NCBI GenBank assembly: GCA_013289835.1
Contig: JABCZG010000001.1
Coordinates: 186,001 to 250,000, forward strand
DNA from: Acidobacteriota bacterium
GTDB lineage: Bacteria > Acidobacteriota > Terriglobia > Acidiferrales > UBA7541
Length of the DNA stretch: 64,000 nt
Direction of reading: 5' to 3'
Shown: positions 51,495 through 60,938 of the stretch, piece after piece
How the letters are laid out: every line of letters begins with the position of its first letter
Position numbering within the stretch: position 1 is the stretch's first letter
Position numbers and translations under genes: made by a program
The notes under the pieces: model-generated
Told to the model about the DNA's origin: nothing
Seen by the model: the letters and a program-made list of their open reading frames with translations, nothing else
The model's database searches: none

Positions 51495-51905
51495 ATGCGA
51501 GGAATTCGATTACTGTTGGTAGCAGCAGTCGTGGCGAGTTGCTTCACGGCAGCGGTCCCCCAAGCGAAGGCGCAGGTGACCGTCGAAGTAGGAGTAGCCC
51601 CAGAATGTCCGTATGGTTACTTTGACGTGGCGCCGTATGACTGTGCACCCGCTGGATATTATGGTCCAGAGTGGTTTTCAGGCGATGCGTTTGTTGGAGC
51701 CGGCCCGTGGTTTCATGGGAAGACGGAGTTCCGCGGCAAGGTAGATAACAGTTTTGATCCGCAGAAGGGTTACAAGGGCGCGAAGCCAAACCGTGGCGAG
51801 AAAGCCGAGCCAACAAAGCGTGTTGATAGCACGCACTTTAAAGGAAACGAAGAGCGAGACGGACGCGGCCACGCAACAGAGGCCAAAACGGAAGGTAAAC
51901 ACTAA
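51495..51905 (+). CDS. Hypothetical secreted protein
   Basis: Signal peptide MRGIRLLLVAAVVASCFTAAVPQAKAQ; APECPYGYFDVAPYDCAPAGYYGPEWF. Confidence 0.75.
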   Translation: MRGIRLLLVAAVVASCFTAAVPQAKAQVTVEVGVAPECPYGYFDVAPYDCAPAGYYGPEWFSGDAFVGAGPWFHGKTEFRGKVDNSFDPQKGYKGAKPNRGEKAEPTKRVDSTHFKGNEERDGRGHATEAKTEGKH

Positions 51906-52056
51906 GCCACAACCAGGCAGTGCGACGGGGGAGACAAGCCAGCGAGGCGTACGATCGCTCGTGTTAGGCGTGTCTCACTCGCCGCCCACCTGAGGCGGTT
52001 TAAGGACTGAGAGGGCACCCAGCCTACACCCTTCGTTACAGAAAGAGTCTCAAGCA

Positions 52057-52299
52057 ATGATGAAAGCAAACTCGGATCTTGCGAACAAAGGGATAGAACA
52101 AATCCTCGAGCTATCGGTGGATGCGCACGTACTAAGACGGGGGACGTTCCAGGGCTCCCCAGAATTTCATAAGCTAACCCGGGAGATCGCGACCTGCGGA
52201 AAGGCACTAGCGCTTTTCCGGGGACTGCAGCAACAAGAAAAATTTTACGCGGGCATCGGCCGGTGTGAGGGCCCACCTGCGTTGCACCTTGTTCGTTAA
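52057..52299 (+). CDS. Small hypothetical protein
   Basis: 80 aa ORF in otherwise empty region; weak support. Confidence 0.3.
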   Translation: MMKANSDLANKGIEQILELSVDAHVLRRGTFQGSPEFHKLTREIATCGKALALFRGLQQQEKFYAGIGRCEGPPALHLVR

Positions 52300-52316
52300 G
52301 AAAAGGCAGTGTCGCT

Positions 52317-52418
52317 ATGTGGAGAAAGAATTGTCCTGTCTGCCGGCAACCGCTGAAAAAAAAAGAACCCACGGAGACGTTGCCCTGTCCCTGCGGGAAG
52401 TACGTGTGGAAGGGCTAA
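52317..52418 (+). CDS. 33-aa Cys-rich (zinc-ribbon-like) microprotein
   Basis: ATG-to-TAA frame MWRKNCPVCRQPLKKKEPTETLPCPCGKYVWKG; CxxC...CxC arrangement; not in ORF track. Confidence 0.5.
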   Translation: MWRKNCPVCRQPLKKKEPTETLPCPCGKYVWKG

Positions 52419-52617
52419 GCGCCTCTGATTTAATAGCTCGGTGATGGGCAGCATTGACTCCCGATCAGCAGATCCCCTCGGCTCACTCCTTCGAGACAAG
52501 TATTGGACGTAACGGAATCTCCTTGCGACCGACCTTCCGCCAGGTTTGAGGATCGGAAGGGCGAGGTATGGCACATGGCGCAGCTGCGGCGCTCCGTCCC
52601 ATCGGGGACGTTGCGGG

Positions 52618-53079
52618 CTATTTTGGGTCGTAGGCTTGTTGCAAGGCCTGGATGTCGAGTTTGTTCATTTGCATCATGGCCTGGCGAACGCGCTTTGCTT
52701 TCTCTGGATCTTTGTCGTGCATGAGCTTTCCTAAGATCGAAGGGATGACCTGCCAGGACAAACCGAATTTATCTTTGAGCCAGCCGCATCTTCCCTTTTC
52801 CCCGCCGGCGGAGAGTTTTTCCCAGAGGTCGTCTACTTCCTGCTGCGTTTCGCAGTTGACGAAGAACGAGATGGCCGGGGTGAAGGTGAATTGCGGGCCG
52901 CCGTTTAGTGCGAAGAATTCCTGGCCATCGAGTTGAAAGGTTCCGCCCACGACTGGGCCGTTTTCTCCCGCCCGAGAAAGGCTCACGATTTTGGAATTTT
53001 TGAAAATGGAAATATAAAAATTCATGGCCTCTTCGGCTTTACCGTCGAACCACAGAAACGGCGTGATTTTTTTTTGCAT
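52618..53079 (-). CDS. VOC family protein (PhnB-like)
   Basis: KITPFLWFDGKAEEAMNFYISIFKNSKI...WQVIPSILGKLM. Confidence 0.92.
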   Translation of the reverse strand: MQKKITPFLWFDGKAEEAMNFYISIFKNSKIVSLSRAGENGPVVGGTFQLDGQEFFALNGGPQFTFTPAISFFVNCETQQEVDDLWEKLSAGGEKGRCGWLKDKFGLSWQVIPSILGKLMHDKDPEKAKRVRQAMMQMNKLDIQALQQAYDPK

Positions 53080-53145
53080 GGTGTTCTCCTTTTTGCTTTT
53101 CTAACCAACTTCTCCGTTTGATCAAACGCCCTGCGCTACGAAGCG

Positions 53146-53631
53146 TCAGGCAAGCGACGTCAAAAGTTGCGCGAGGCGGTCGTAGCTCATGGAGACGCCC
53201 TGGTCCATGGGGGTCTTGAGGACGGCGTCGCGAGCTTCACGAGATTCATAGAGGACCGTGAGGGTGAGCGTGGTTTTGCCGGCGTGTTCGACGAGGACGT
53301 AGGTGATTAGCGATTCGCCGGGGTACCAAGGATCGTCGAAACGCTCGGTGGCGACGAAGCCTTCGGGCGGGGTGATTTTGCGAAAGGTGCCGCGATTGCC
53401 CATTTGGGCTTCGTCGGGGCCACGCCACTGGAAGCGGTAGGCGCCGCCAACTTGGAGATCGATCTCGCAGACGGGCATGGTCCAGCCGGGCGGGCCGAGG
53501 AGCCACTGCTTGACGAGTTCGGGCTTGGTCAAGGTGTCGAAGACCAGGCGGCGCGGGGCGTTGAAGATGCGCGTCATGGCGATTTCGCGGTCGGTCGGCG
53601 TGGTGACTTGCAAGGCTCCAACGTTTCTCAT
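53146..53631 (-). CDS. SRPBCC (AHSA1-like) family protein
   Basis: DREIAMTRIFNAPRRLVFDTLTKPELVKQWLLGPPGWTMPVCEIDLQVGGAYRF. Confidence 0.93.
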   Translation of the reverse strand: MRNVGALQVTTPTDREIAMTRIFNAPRRLVFDTLTKPELVKQWLLGPPGWTMPVCEIDLQVGGAYRFQWRGPDEAQMGNRGTFRKITPPEGFVATERFDDPWYPGESLITYVLVEHAGKTTLTLTVLYESREARDAVLKTPMDQGVSMSYDRLAQLLTSLA

Positions 53632-54005
53632 GGGTGGTCACTCCCTATCGCTCGGCGTAGGTGTTTTTTCTTGCGAGACTTCTGTTCGCTGGATTTCAGG
53701 TTGTCCAGGAGGGCGTCGAGGCGCTGGAAGTTACCTTCCCAGAGACGACGGTATTTTTCGAGCCAAAGTTCGAGTTGCTGGAGCGGGGCGGGACGCAAGG
53801 CATAGATGCGGCGCTGGGCGTCCACGCGGACGTCCACGAGACCGGCGGCGCTAAGGACGCGGAGATGCTTGGAGACCTGGGGCTGGCGGAGACGGAGACG
53901 ACGCACGAGGTGTCCGACGGGGCGGGGGCCCTGGCGGAGGAGTTCGACGATGTGGAGGCGGTTGGGCTCAGCGAGGGCGCGGAACGTGGCGATCATGGCA
54001 GGCAC
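53628..54005 (-). CDS. ArsR family transcriptional regulator
   Basis: FRALAEPNRLHIVELLRQGPRPVGHLVRRLRLRQPQVSKHLRVLSAAGLVDVRVDAQRRIYAL. Confidence 0.93.
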   Translation of the reverse strand: MPAMIATFRALAEPNRLHIVELLRQGPRPVGHLVRRLRLRQPQVSKHLRVLSAAGLVDVRVDAQRRIYALRPAPLQQLELWLEKYRRLWEGNFQRLDALLDNLKSSEQKSRKKKHLRRAIGSDHP

Positions 54006-54020
54006 GAATATGCCTCAGTA

Positions 54021-54046
54021 CGAATATTCTTGTCAAGGAATATTCG
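54021..54046 (-). promoter_or_regulatory. Palindromic operator overlapping the promoter of the arsR-SRPBCC operon
   Basis: CGAATATTCTTG-t-CAAGGAATATTCG, 15 bp upstream of the start codon, overlapping minus-strand TTGACA. Confidence 0.75.
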
Positions 54047-54224
54047 CTGTGGAGAATATAACAACAAATGCCCGTGAGGTGGGCCGCTAGAGGGCGGTGT
54101 TAATTTGAGTCGTGGGTGTCCGGGGATTCGAGGCCGGCGCGGGAGGGGAGCCTGCGGAGGCCGTCTTCGCCGGTGGCGCCGCGACAAAGAGGCGCCTTCC
54201 GGTGCGCTTAGGATATCGCGAAGT

Positions 54225-54767
54225 TCAGAGCTTCTCGAAGAAGTGGGCGATCTTTTTGCCGGACTCCTCCGTGTAATAAACGGTGACCTTGGCGGATTTC
54301 TCGGTGCCCTTTCCGATGCCCTTCCCGGCGTCGGCGACAGCATGATCGGACATCTTGAAGGTCTCGACGGTGCCATCGGCAGTTTTGACGGCAACAACTT
54401 TTGTGCCGCGATCTATTTCCGTGACGGTGCCTTCGGTGGCTTTCATGCCGTCTTTGCCGACTTTGTCCACTTCGACGGCGGTCTTCTCCGTGCCTTTCAC
54501 GGTATAGTGCGCGACGACTTCCGAGCCTTCCTTCAGCCCGTGAAAGGAATCCTTAGCAGCGTCGGCGGTGGCGTCCGCGCCGTGAACGGTGGTTTTGTCG
54601 ACAACCTTGATGGTGTGCTCGGTGCCGTCGGCGGTTTTGACGGCGACGGTCTTCGAGGCGGAGTCCACCTTGGTGATGGTGCCGTGGACGGCGTGAACGA
54701 CGTCTTGGGCAGCGCAAATTCCGGAAACGAGAAGAAGTACGGCGAGCAAACGAAGGGTATTTTTCAT
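54225..54767 (-). CDS. Secreted protein with two tandem related domains
   Basis: Signal peptide MKNTLRLLAVLLLVSGICAAQ; GTITKVDSASKTVAVKTADGTEHTIK and GTVTEIDRGTKVVAVKTADGTVETFK. Confidence 0.75.
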   Translation of the reverse strand: MKNTLRLLAVLLLVSGICAAQDVVHAVHGTITKVDSASKTVAVKTADGTEHTIKVVDKTTVHGADATADAAKDSFHGLKEGSEVVAHYTVKGTEKTAVEVDKVGKDGMKATEGTVTEIDRGTKVVAVKTADGTVETFKMSDHAVADAGKGIGKGTEKSAKVTVYYTEESGKKIAHFFEKL

Positions 54768-55009
54768 TTTTAGCGGCCTCCCAGCCCAAAGATTAATCTT
54801 CGCAAGTTTGATGCTGCATCGCAAGGCAGAGGTTTAAGACCTGTGGATATGGGAGCTCATTGGAAATGCTGCGCTACGAGAAGGTGGACGGGGGACGCTA
54901 TTGATACTGGAGGAGAAATGAGAAGCGGCCGGACGCCAAGAGGCGGCCGACCGCTTTGATGCAAGGTTGCGAATTAGCTTCGGACTACGCTAACCAGCTG
55001 GATACGGCG

Positions 55010-56302
55010 CTATGGCAGTGGCGGTGTGCAACCCGGGTTTTGAGAAACGTTCGCGACCGGCAGCACGGTGGGGTCCGGGTAACTGTAGGAGTGATGGATA
55101 GCCGACGACGGCGAGACGCTTGCGAACCATTGTAGAAGCGCCTCGTTTTGGGGATTCCAGGTGGCGCCATGGAGGACGATCGGGAAGGTTGCATTTGGAA
55201 GGCCTTCGATAACGTCTCCAGTCTCCAAATTGTTCTGGCAGTTGCCATTGGGAGCCAGCCACCAGGGAGTGGCATTGTTCACGAAAGGATCGTTGAAGGT
55301 TTCGCTCATTTCATGGCTCAGGGCGGTGATATCGACAAAGGATGGGCCGAAGAGGCCGGGCGAGATCCAGCTGGCGTAGGCCATGACGTAGCGCTTTTCG
55401 CGGAAACCGTTGGCGGGCGTCCCCGGCTCGACGTCATAAGTGTGGTAACCGAGGATGCAGCAGTCATTGGGGTTTTGATTGGTGTAGAGATACGCGTTGG
55501 GGAAGAGGAAGGTGGAGATGTCCCGGGTATGGATGTCGCCGGCATTCTCGGCGGCGCCCATGACGGTGGTGGTATCGGTAGCCGTCGGCGGGAAGAGCTC
55601 TGCACCGAAGACCTGGTCGTCAATGAGGACGAAGGCGCAGCAGGAGCCGTCGGCGTTGAGGGCGAAGCGATAGGTACCTTTGATGAGAACCATGGTGCGC
55701 GGGGTGGCGACGCGCGGACGCAGCAACGTGTGCCAATCGTCGTCAGCCTGATGGAAGAACTCAGCGCGGGCCACTGCGTCGGTGAACTGAGTGGGAATCT
55801 CGCTGGAGCTGTAAGAGGTGTTGGAAAACACAGGGGAGCTCAGAACCGGAGCAACGAACTGCGTGGCGTCGGAATAAAGCCGCTGGCCGCCAACGAAACG
55901 AGGTGAGCCGTCGGCATTTCGCAAGTCGAGACTAACGGGGACGATAGGGGCGCCAATCCAGGTAGTTCCTCCGTTGCCATCATTATCCTGACCCTGGCCG
56001 AAGGGAGCCTGCCCGACCATGGTGTAATCCCAGGTAAATTGCGTGCCGCCGAAGGAATCGAATCCGGGAAGGTAAAAGTAGCTACTCCAATTCACAACCG
56101 AATCGACACCTAGAAGACTTGCATTCGAATGTCTACCAAGGACACCGCCGCCAGCCGCGGATGAGGCATGAGCGGTATGAGGATTGGTAGTGAGAGTGTA
56201 CGAAGCGGGGAGCTGGTCGTCAGCCATACCAGCAGACGCCTGTCCATGGACGGATGCAGGCACAGCAATACATAGAAAGGCGGCAAGAAAAGCCACTCGC
56301 AT
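55010..56302 (-). CDS. Secreted protein, possible metalloprotease-like
   Basis: Signal peptide MRVAFLAAFLCIAVPASVHGQ; ITALSHEMSETFNDPF motif. Confidence 0.65.
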   Translation of the reverse strand: MRVAFLAAFLCIAVPASVHGQASAGMADDQLPASYTLTTNPHTAHASSAAGGGVLGRHSNASLLGVDSVVNWSSYFYLPGFDSFGGTQFTWDYTMVGQAPFGQGQDNDGNGGTTWIGAPIVPVSLDLRNADGSPRFVGGQRLYSDATQFVAPVLSSPVFSNTSYSSSEIPTQFTDAVARAEFFHQADDDWHTLLRPRVATPRTMVLIKGTYRFALNADGSCCAFVLIDDQVFGAELFPPTATDTTTVMGAAENAGDIHTRDISTFLFPNAYLYTNQNPNDCCILGYHTYDVEPGTPANGFREKRYVMAYASWISPGLFGPSFVDITALSHEMSETFNDPFVNNATPWWLAPNGNCQNNLETGDVIEGLPNATFPIVLHGATWNPQNEALLQWFASVSPSSAIHHSYSYPDPTVLPVANVSQNPGCTPPLP

Positions 56303-56686
56303 GAGAGCCTCCAATAAGAATTTGAGATGTATTCCGGCGGGACAACCGGAACGGTCGCGACAGACTTCCACGCATCGAGTAGGAACCGACCGCGAATGAG
56401 CGAACTATAGTGGAGCGACGGGCCGGTACGCAAGAAGAATCCTCGATCGAAGTCGAAAACCAAGAGAAAATCGCGCGACAAAAAATCCATCTACCTTTTG
56501 CATGGCGTTCATCTCCCTCAAAATTCCTAACTGTTCTGCAGAGCAGTGTCCGTGCCAGGCGGGGTGGCGACGACGGATGTTCCCCCGAGCGTTGTGAGAT
56601 GGCAGGAGAAAAGTAAAGGAGACGAAGTGGGGGCTTGAGCCCAACTACTTGCTTTGGGTGTGCGGGGAACTTATATTGTGAGAGGA

Positions 56687-57865
56687 ATGGCTCCGTTCCG
56701 CAGGATTCGCTATGCAGCAGTGGCGAAAGTGGCATTCCTGCTCAGCTTCGTATTCCACAGTTCCCTTCCCGTTCGCGCGCAGCTTTCGACCAAGGATCAC
56801 CTGGCGGAGCCAGGGTGGTGGCCCAGCCAAGCGAGCCGTTCTCTGTACGAATACGCGGGATCCGCCGCGTGCGCGAGCTGTCACAAGCAAAAGACTGCCG
56901 ACCAGCGGACCACGCCAATGGCGCGGACGCTAATGCATGCGGAAGATGCCGACATTCTGCGTGCCACTCCCAAATTAAGTTTTCAAAACGGAAAATACGT
57001 TTACAAAATCACGCAAGCGGCAGGGAAACCGGAGTTGTCCGTCACCGACGGCACGCGGACGATTTCGGCTCCGCTGGTGTGGGCGTTCGGGACCAGCGAA
57101 GTAGCGCAATCGTATCTTTTTCTGCGGGATGGCAATTACTTCGAGAGCCGAGCGACGTACTTTCGTACCTTGCAGAACATCCACTTCACGCCGGCGCGGG
57201 CGCTGCTTGCGCCTGGCAGCCTGGAAGAAGCGATGGCGCGACCGGTGGGGATGGAAGAAATCGAACGATGCTTTTTGTGCCACAGCACAGCCCCGGTCGT
57301 CGCAGGAAGATTCGAGCCGAGCAAACTGACGCTCGGCGTGACCTGCGAAGCTTGCCATGGCCCCGGCGCAAAGCACACCGACGCCATGCAAGCTAGCATT
57401 CTGCAAGGAGGGACGGGCGATGAGCAGGCGCGGGCGCAGATCTTCGATCCCGGGAGGCTGAGTCCGGCGGATTCGGTGGATTTCTGCGGGGCGTGTCACG
57501 GGACGTGGTGGGACGTTCAGTTTGCGGGGATTACTGGTGTTTCGAAGGTACGCTCACAGCCTTACCGGTTGCAGAGCAGCAAATGCTGGGGCAAGGGAGA
57601 TTCGAGAATCACCTGCGTGGCCTGCCATGACCCGCACGTTCCGCTGGCACGGGAAGCCCCAGCGTACGACGAGAAGTGCCTCAAGTGCCATGTCTCGAAG
57701 GTTGGCTCAAAGGCCACGAAGGAGCATCCGGGGGCGGCGTGTCCCGTGGCGACGAAGGACTGCGCGACTTGTCACATGCCGAGGATTGAGGTACCGGAGA
57801 TGCATTACGCGTTCGCCGATCATTTGATCCGCGTGGTGCGACCGGGCGCTCCCTTTCCCGAATAA
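56687..57865 (+). CDS. Secreted multiheme c-type cytochrome (7 CXXCH)
   Basis: CASCH, CFLCH, CEACH, CGACH, CVACH, CLKCH, CATCH. Confidence 0.92.
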   Translation: MAPFRRIRYAAVAKVAFLLSFVFHSSLPVRAQLSTKDHLAEPGWWPSQASRSLYEYAGSAACASCHKQKTADQRTTPMARTLMHAEDADILRATPKLSFQNGKYVYKITQAAGKPELSVTDGTRTISAPLVWAFGTSEVAQSYLFLRDGNYFESRATYFRTLQNIHFTPARALLAPGSLEEAMARPVGMEEIERCFLCHSTAPVVAGRFEPSKLTLGVTCEACHGPGAKHTDAMQASILQGGTGDEQARAQIFDPGRLSPADSVDFCGACHGTWWDVQFAGITGVSKVRSQPYRLQSSKCWGKGDSRITCVACHDPHVPLAREAPAYDEKCLKCHVSKVGSKATKEHPGAACPVATKDCATCHMPRIEVPEMHYAFADHLIRVVRPGAPFPE

Positions 57866-57916
57866 TTCGAGAGTCCGAATTGGGCGGAAGGCGAGAGTGA
57901 CGGATCCTGCCCGCAA

Positions 57917-58360
57917 TTAGGATTTTGAGAGGGCGCGATCGACGGAGAAGGCGCCAGAGCCTTTGATCATGATAGCCAAGGCGATGGCGACGGCCAGGAT
58001 GTGGTATTCGAAGCCTTCGCCTTTCTGCTGGCCGGTCCAATTGGCGAAGAAACCGAAATGTTGGTGGACCATGGCGACGGCGACAAGCATTTCGAAAGCG
58101 ATGCCGAAGGCCGCGATGCGGCCGAGAAAGCCAAGCACCAAACCGATGCCGCCGAGGAACTCCGCGGCGATGGCCAGCGCGGCGATTGGGGCGGGAATGC
58201 CCATTTGATGGGTGAAGAAACCCATGGTGCCGGAAAAGCCATAGCCGCCGAACCAGCCCAAGACCTTCTGAGCGCCGTGCGCGAAAAACACAACGCCGAG
58301 CAAGAGACGAAGAATGGTCACGGCGTAATCGTCGGTGGTGCTCATGAGCTTGCGAAACAT
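57917..58360 (-). CDS. DoxX family membrane protein
   Basis: LLLGVVFFAHGAQKVLGWFGGYGFSGTMGFFTHQMGIPAPIAALAIAAEFLGGIGLVLGF. Confidence 0.94.
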   Translation of the reverse strand: MFRKLMSTTDDYAVTILRLLLGVVFFAHGAQKVLGWFGGYGFSGTMGFFTHQMGIPAPIAALAIAAEFLGGIGLVLGFLGRIAAFGIAFEMLVAVAMVHQHFGFFANWTGQQKGEGFEYHILAVAIALAIMIKGSGAFSVDRALSKS

Positions 58361-58506
58361 GTGCGTGCCCTCCTCTGCATGTTGAGTGACCGGAATGATG
58401 GCAACGAGGATACCATTACTCGAAATCCTTGCAGAGGGAAGGAGGAATGGGAGGATGCGGCCGACCCGCCGAACGGGGTCAGAAGTGTAGTAGCGGACGT
58501 TTCTAG

Positions 58507-58932
58507 TTGGTTAAGGCTCGTTTGGGATGTTCTTCAGTACGGAAGGGAAAAAGTCGTACCATTGTGGTTAGGGGAAGTCCACCGGAGGCGGCCATCGATT
58601 ACCGAGAAAAACGACGTTCGCCCAGATACTCGTTTATTGCGAGCGCGGAGCTGATTGAGGAGCGGGCTGATGTGCGCATCGCGTCGCGAGTGAGCGAGCT
58701 GAGCTTGCACGGTTGTTACTTGGACATGATGAATCCCTTTCCCAAGGACACGCTGGTGCTGGTGAAAATCGCGGCGGGGGATGCGTTCTTCGAAGCCAGG
58801 TCGAAGATCGTGTATTCGCAACCGAACATGGGTGCGGGAGTCGGCTTCCTGGAAGTGACGGCGCCGTCGCAGGAAGTGCTGGAGCGCTGGCTGGACGAGG
58901 CGGAGCGTGAGCATCAGAGGCAAGCGGGGTAG
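58507..58932 (+). CDS. PilZ domain protein
   Basis: YREKRRSPRYSFIASAEL...SRVSELSLHGCYLDM; start uncertain. Confidence 0.82.
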   Translation: MVKARLGCSSVRKGKSRTIVVRGSPPEAAIDYREKRRSPRYSFIASAELIEERADVRIASRVSELSLHGCYLDMMNPFPKDTLVLVKIAAGDAFFEARSKIVYSQPNMGAGVGFLEVTAPSQEVLERWLDEAEREHQRQAG

Positions 58933-59104
58933 TACTACTTCTGTGTGAAGCGGGGTGTATTCAGGCAGAGAGAAGCGGACAGGGCCTGGACACAATCGCA
59001 ACAAATAACAGGAAAAAATAAAGCAGCTGATGGGAATCCCGACTTAAGAGATGGGATGCGGCAGAGCTGTGCCCAGAGGCGCGGATTTCGTCCTTAGCTC
59101 AAGT

Positions 59105-60796
59105 TCAGAGGGCGTTGCGTTTGAGCTCAGACATCAGGAAGTCGCAGGAGCGGACGGCGAGAGACATGATGGTGAGGGTGGGGTTTTGGCAGGGATTGCA
59201 GGTGAAGCCTGAGGCGTCCATGACGAAAAGATTTTTGACGTCGTGGGTTTGCTGGAACTGGTTGAGGACGGATTTTGTCGGGTCGCTGCCCATGCGGGCG
59301 ATGCCGGCTTCGTGGAGGGCCCAGCGCGGGGCGGAGGGATGAGCGTAGGTACGGATATTTTTTGCGCCGGCGGCTTCGAGCATTTCGCCGGCGGAGTCGC
59401 CCATGTCATGGATCATGGCGCGTTCGTTTTCGCCGTCGGACATGTGGATTTTGAGGACGGGAATTCCGTAGATGTCTTTCACGGAGGGGTCGAGCTCGAC
59501 GAAATTTTCCCAGCGGGGGAGAACTTCGCCGAAGCCAGTGATGTGAATGGTGTTGCGGGGTTCGAGAAGAGCTTTTTTGTACGCTGCACCGAATCCGGGG
59601 GCGCCCCAGTTAAATTCGGTGGAGGATTCGCCTTCGTAGCCAAAGCCGCGAAGGAATTTCTTGTAGGGCGGCGCATTTTTCAAATTGCGGAAACGCGCGA
59701 TGTAGATGCCGAGCGGCTTGTGGGGACCTCCTCCTTCGACAGAAGGTTTTGAACCGAAGGATGGAAATTCGCCGCTACCGCCGGCGCTGCGGACGTGGGC
59801 GGTAAGGTAGTGGCCGAGGACGCCGCTGGAATTGGCGAGTCCGTTGGAATGTAGCGTTGTGGCGGAGTTGAGAAGGATGCGAACGGATTCCTGGGCTTGT
59901 GCGCAGAGAATGACGGCGCGGGCGTGAACTTCGCGAGGCTGGCGCGAGTTGCGATCGATGTAGAGAACACCGCGGGCGCGGTCGGTGGCGGGGTCCATCA
60001 GGACTTTGTAGACCATGGCGTTCGAGATGAGCGTGCAGTTGCCGGAGGCGATGGCGTCAGCGACGGTAGTGAAGGCGGAATTGAAATAAGAATGGGTCAT
60101 GCAGCCGCGATCGCAAGGGCCGCAGTAGTGGCAGGCGCCGCGACCGTTAAGGGGCTTGGTGAGATTGGCGGAGCGCGTGGGCATGACGGCGCGGCCAAGT
60201 TTTTCTTTGACGCGATTGCGGAAGAGGGTTTCGTAGCAGGTGAGCGGAACGGGCGGCTGGAATTGGCCGTCGGGGAGATGCTCGAGGCCCTCGGCGCTGC
60301 CGGTGATGCCGACGTATTTTTCGACGAGATCGTAGTAAGGCTCGACGTCTTTGTAGCTGAGCGGCCAGTCTTCGCCGTAGCCGTCGTGAGAGGCAGCCTT
60401 GAAATCCCAATCGCTGAAGCGCAGGCTGACGCGGCCCCAGACGTTGGTGCGGCCGCCGGTCATGCGCAGGCGGCCCATCCAGAGGAAGGGCTGGCCGGCG
60501 GGAGTGGTGTAAGGTTCTTCGAGATCGTTGACGAACCAGTCGGAAGTGTATTCGTTGCAGACATCGAATACGGATTGAATGGGGCGGGTCTTGCGGATGA
60601 TTTCTATCGCGCGATTGCGGTATTGGAGTTCAAATGCCGGCTTGTGTTCGGTAAAATTTTTGTCGGATTGCGGGCGGCCGGCTTCGAGGAGCGCGACCTT
60701 CAGGCCGGCTTCTGCGAGACGTTTGCAGGCCCAGCCCCCGGAGGCGCCGGAACCGACGACGAGGACATCGTAAGAATGCTTTTTCTCTTCAGCCAT
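59105..60796 (-). CDS. GMC family oxidoreductase
   Basis: DVLVVGSGASGGWACKRLAEAGLKVALLEAGRP; TGGRTNVWGRVSLR; CNPCQNPTLTIMSLAVRS. Confidence 0.93.
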   Translation of the reverse strand: MAEEKKHSYDVLVVGSGASGGWACKRLAEAGLKVALLEAGRPQSDKNFTEHKPAFELQYRNRAIEIIRKTRPIQSVFDVCNEYTSDWFVNDLEEPYTTPAGQPFLWMGRLRMTGGRTNVWGRVSLRFSDWDFKAASHDGYGEDWPLSYKDVEPYYDLVEKYVGITGSAEGLEHLPDGQFQPPVPLTCYETLFRNRVKEKLGRAVMPTRSANLTKPLNGRGACHYCGPCDRGCMTHSYFNSAFTTVADAIASGNCTLISNAMVYKVLMDPATDRARGVLYIDRNSRQPREVHARAVILCAQAQESVRILLNSATTLHSNGLANSSGVLGHYLTAHVRSAGGSGEFPSFGSKPSVEGGGPHKPLGIYIARFRNLKNAPPYKKFLRGFGYEGESSTEFNWGAPGFGAAYKKALLEPRNTIHITGFGEVLPRWENFVELDPSVKDIYGIPVLKIHMSDGENERAMIHDMGDSAGEMLEAAGAKNIRTYAHPSAPRWALHEAGIARMGSDPTKSVLNQFQQTHDVKNLFVMDASGFTCNPCQNPTLTIMSLAVRSCDFLMSELKRNAL

Positions 60797-60938
60797 AGGT
60801 TCTAATTCGAAGTGGGATGCTAACAAGCGAATGTTGGCAGGTCAAACGGATGAGTGAAGGGCGGTCTTACTCGTTCTTGTGAGCAGAGAACGGTGAGTGA
60901 TACCATCGCGCGGAGTTGGGGGCGATTTAATCGTTGCA

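Noticed and set aside
52440-52620. Intergenic sequence gcagatcccctcggctcactccttcgagac resembling a common dispersed repeat
   Set aside because: Single copy in this window; cannot be supported without genome-wide search.
59897-60805. 302-aa plus-strand ORF antisense to GMC oxidoreductase
   Set aside because: Ala/Gly/Val-rich shadow ORF.
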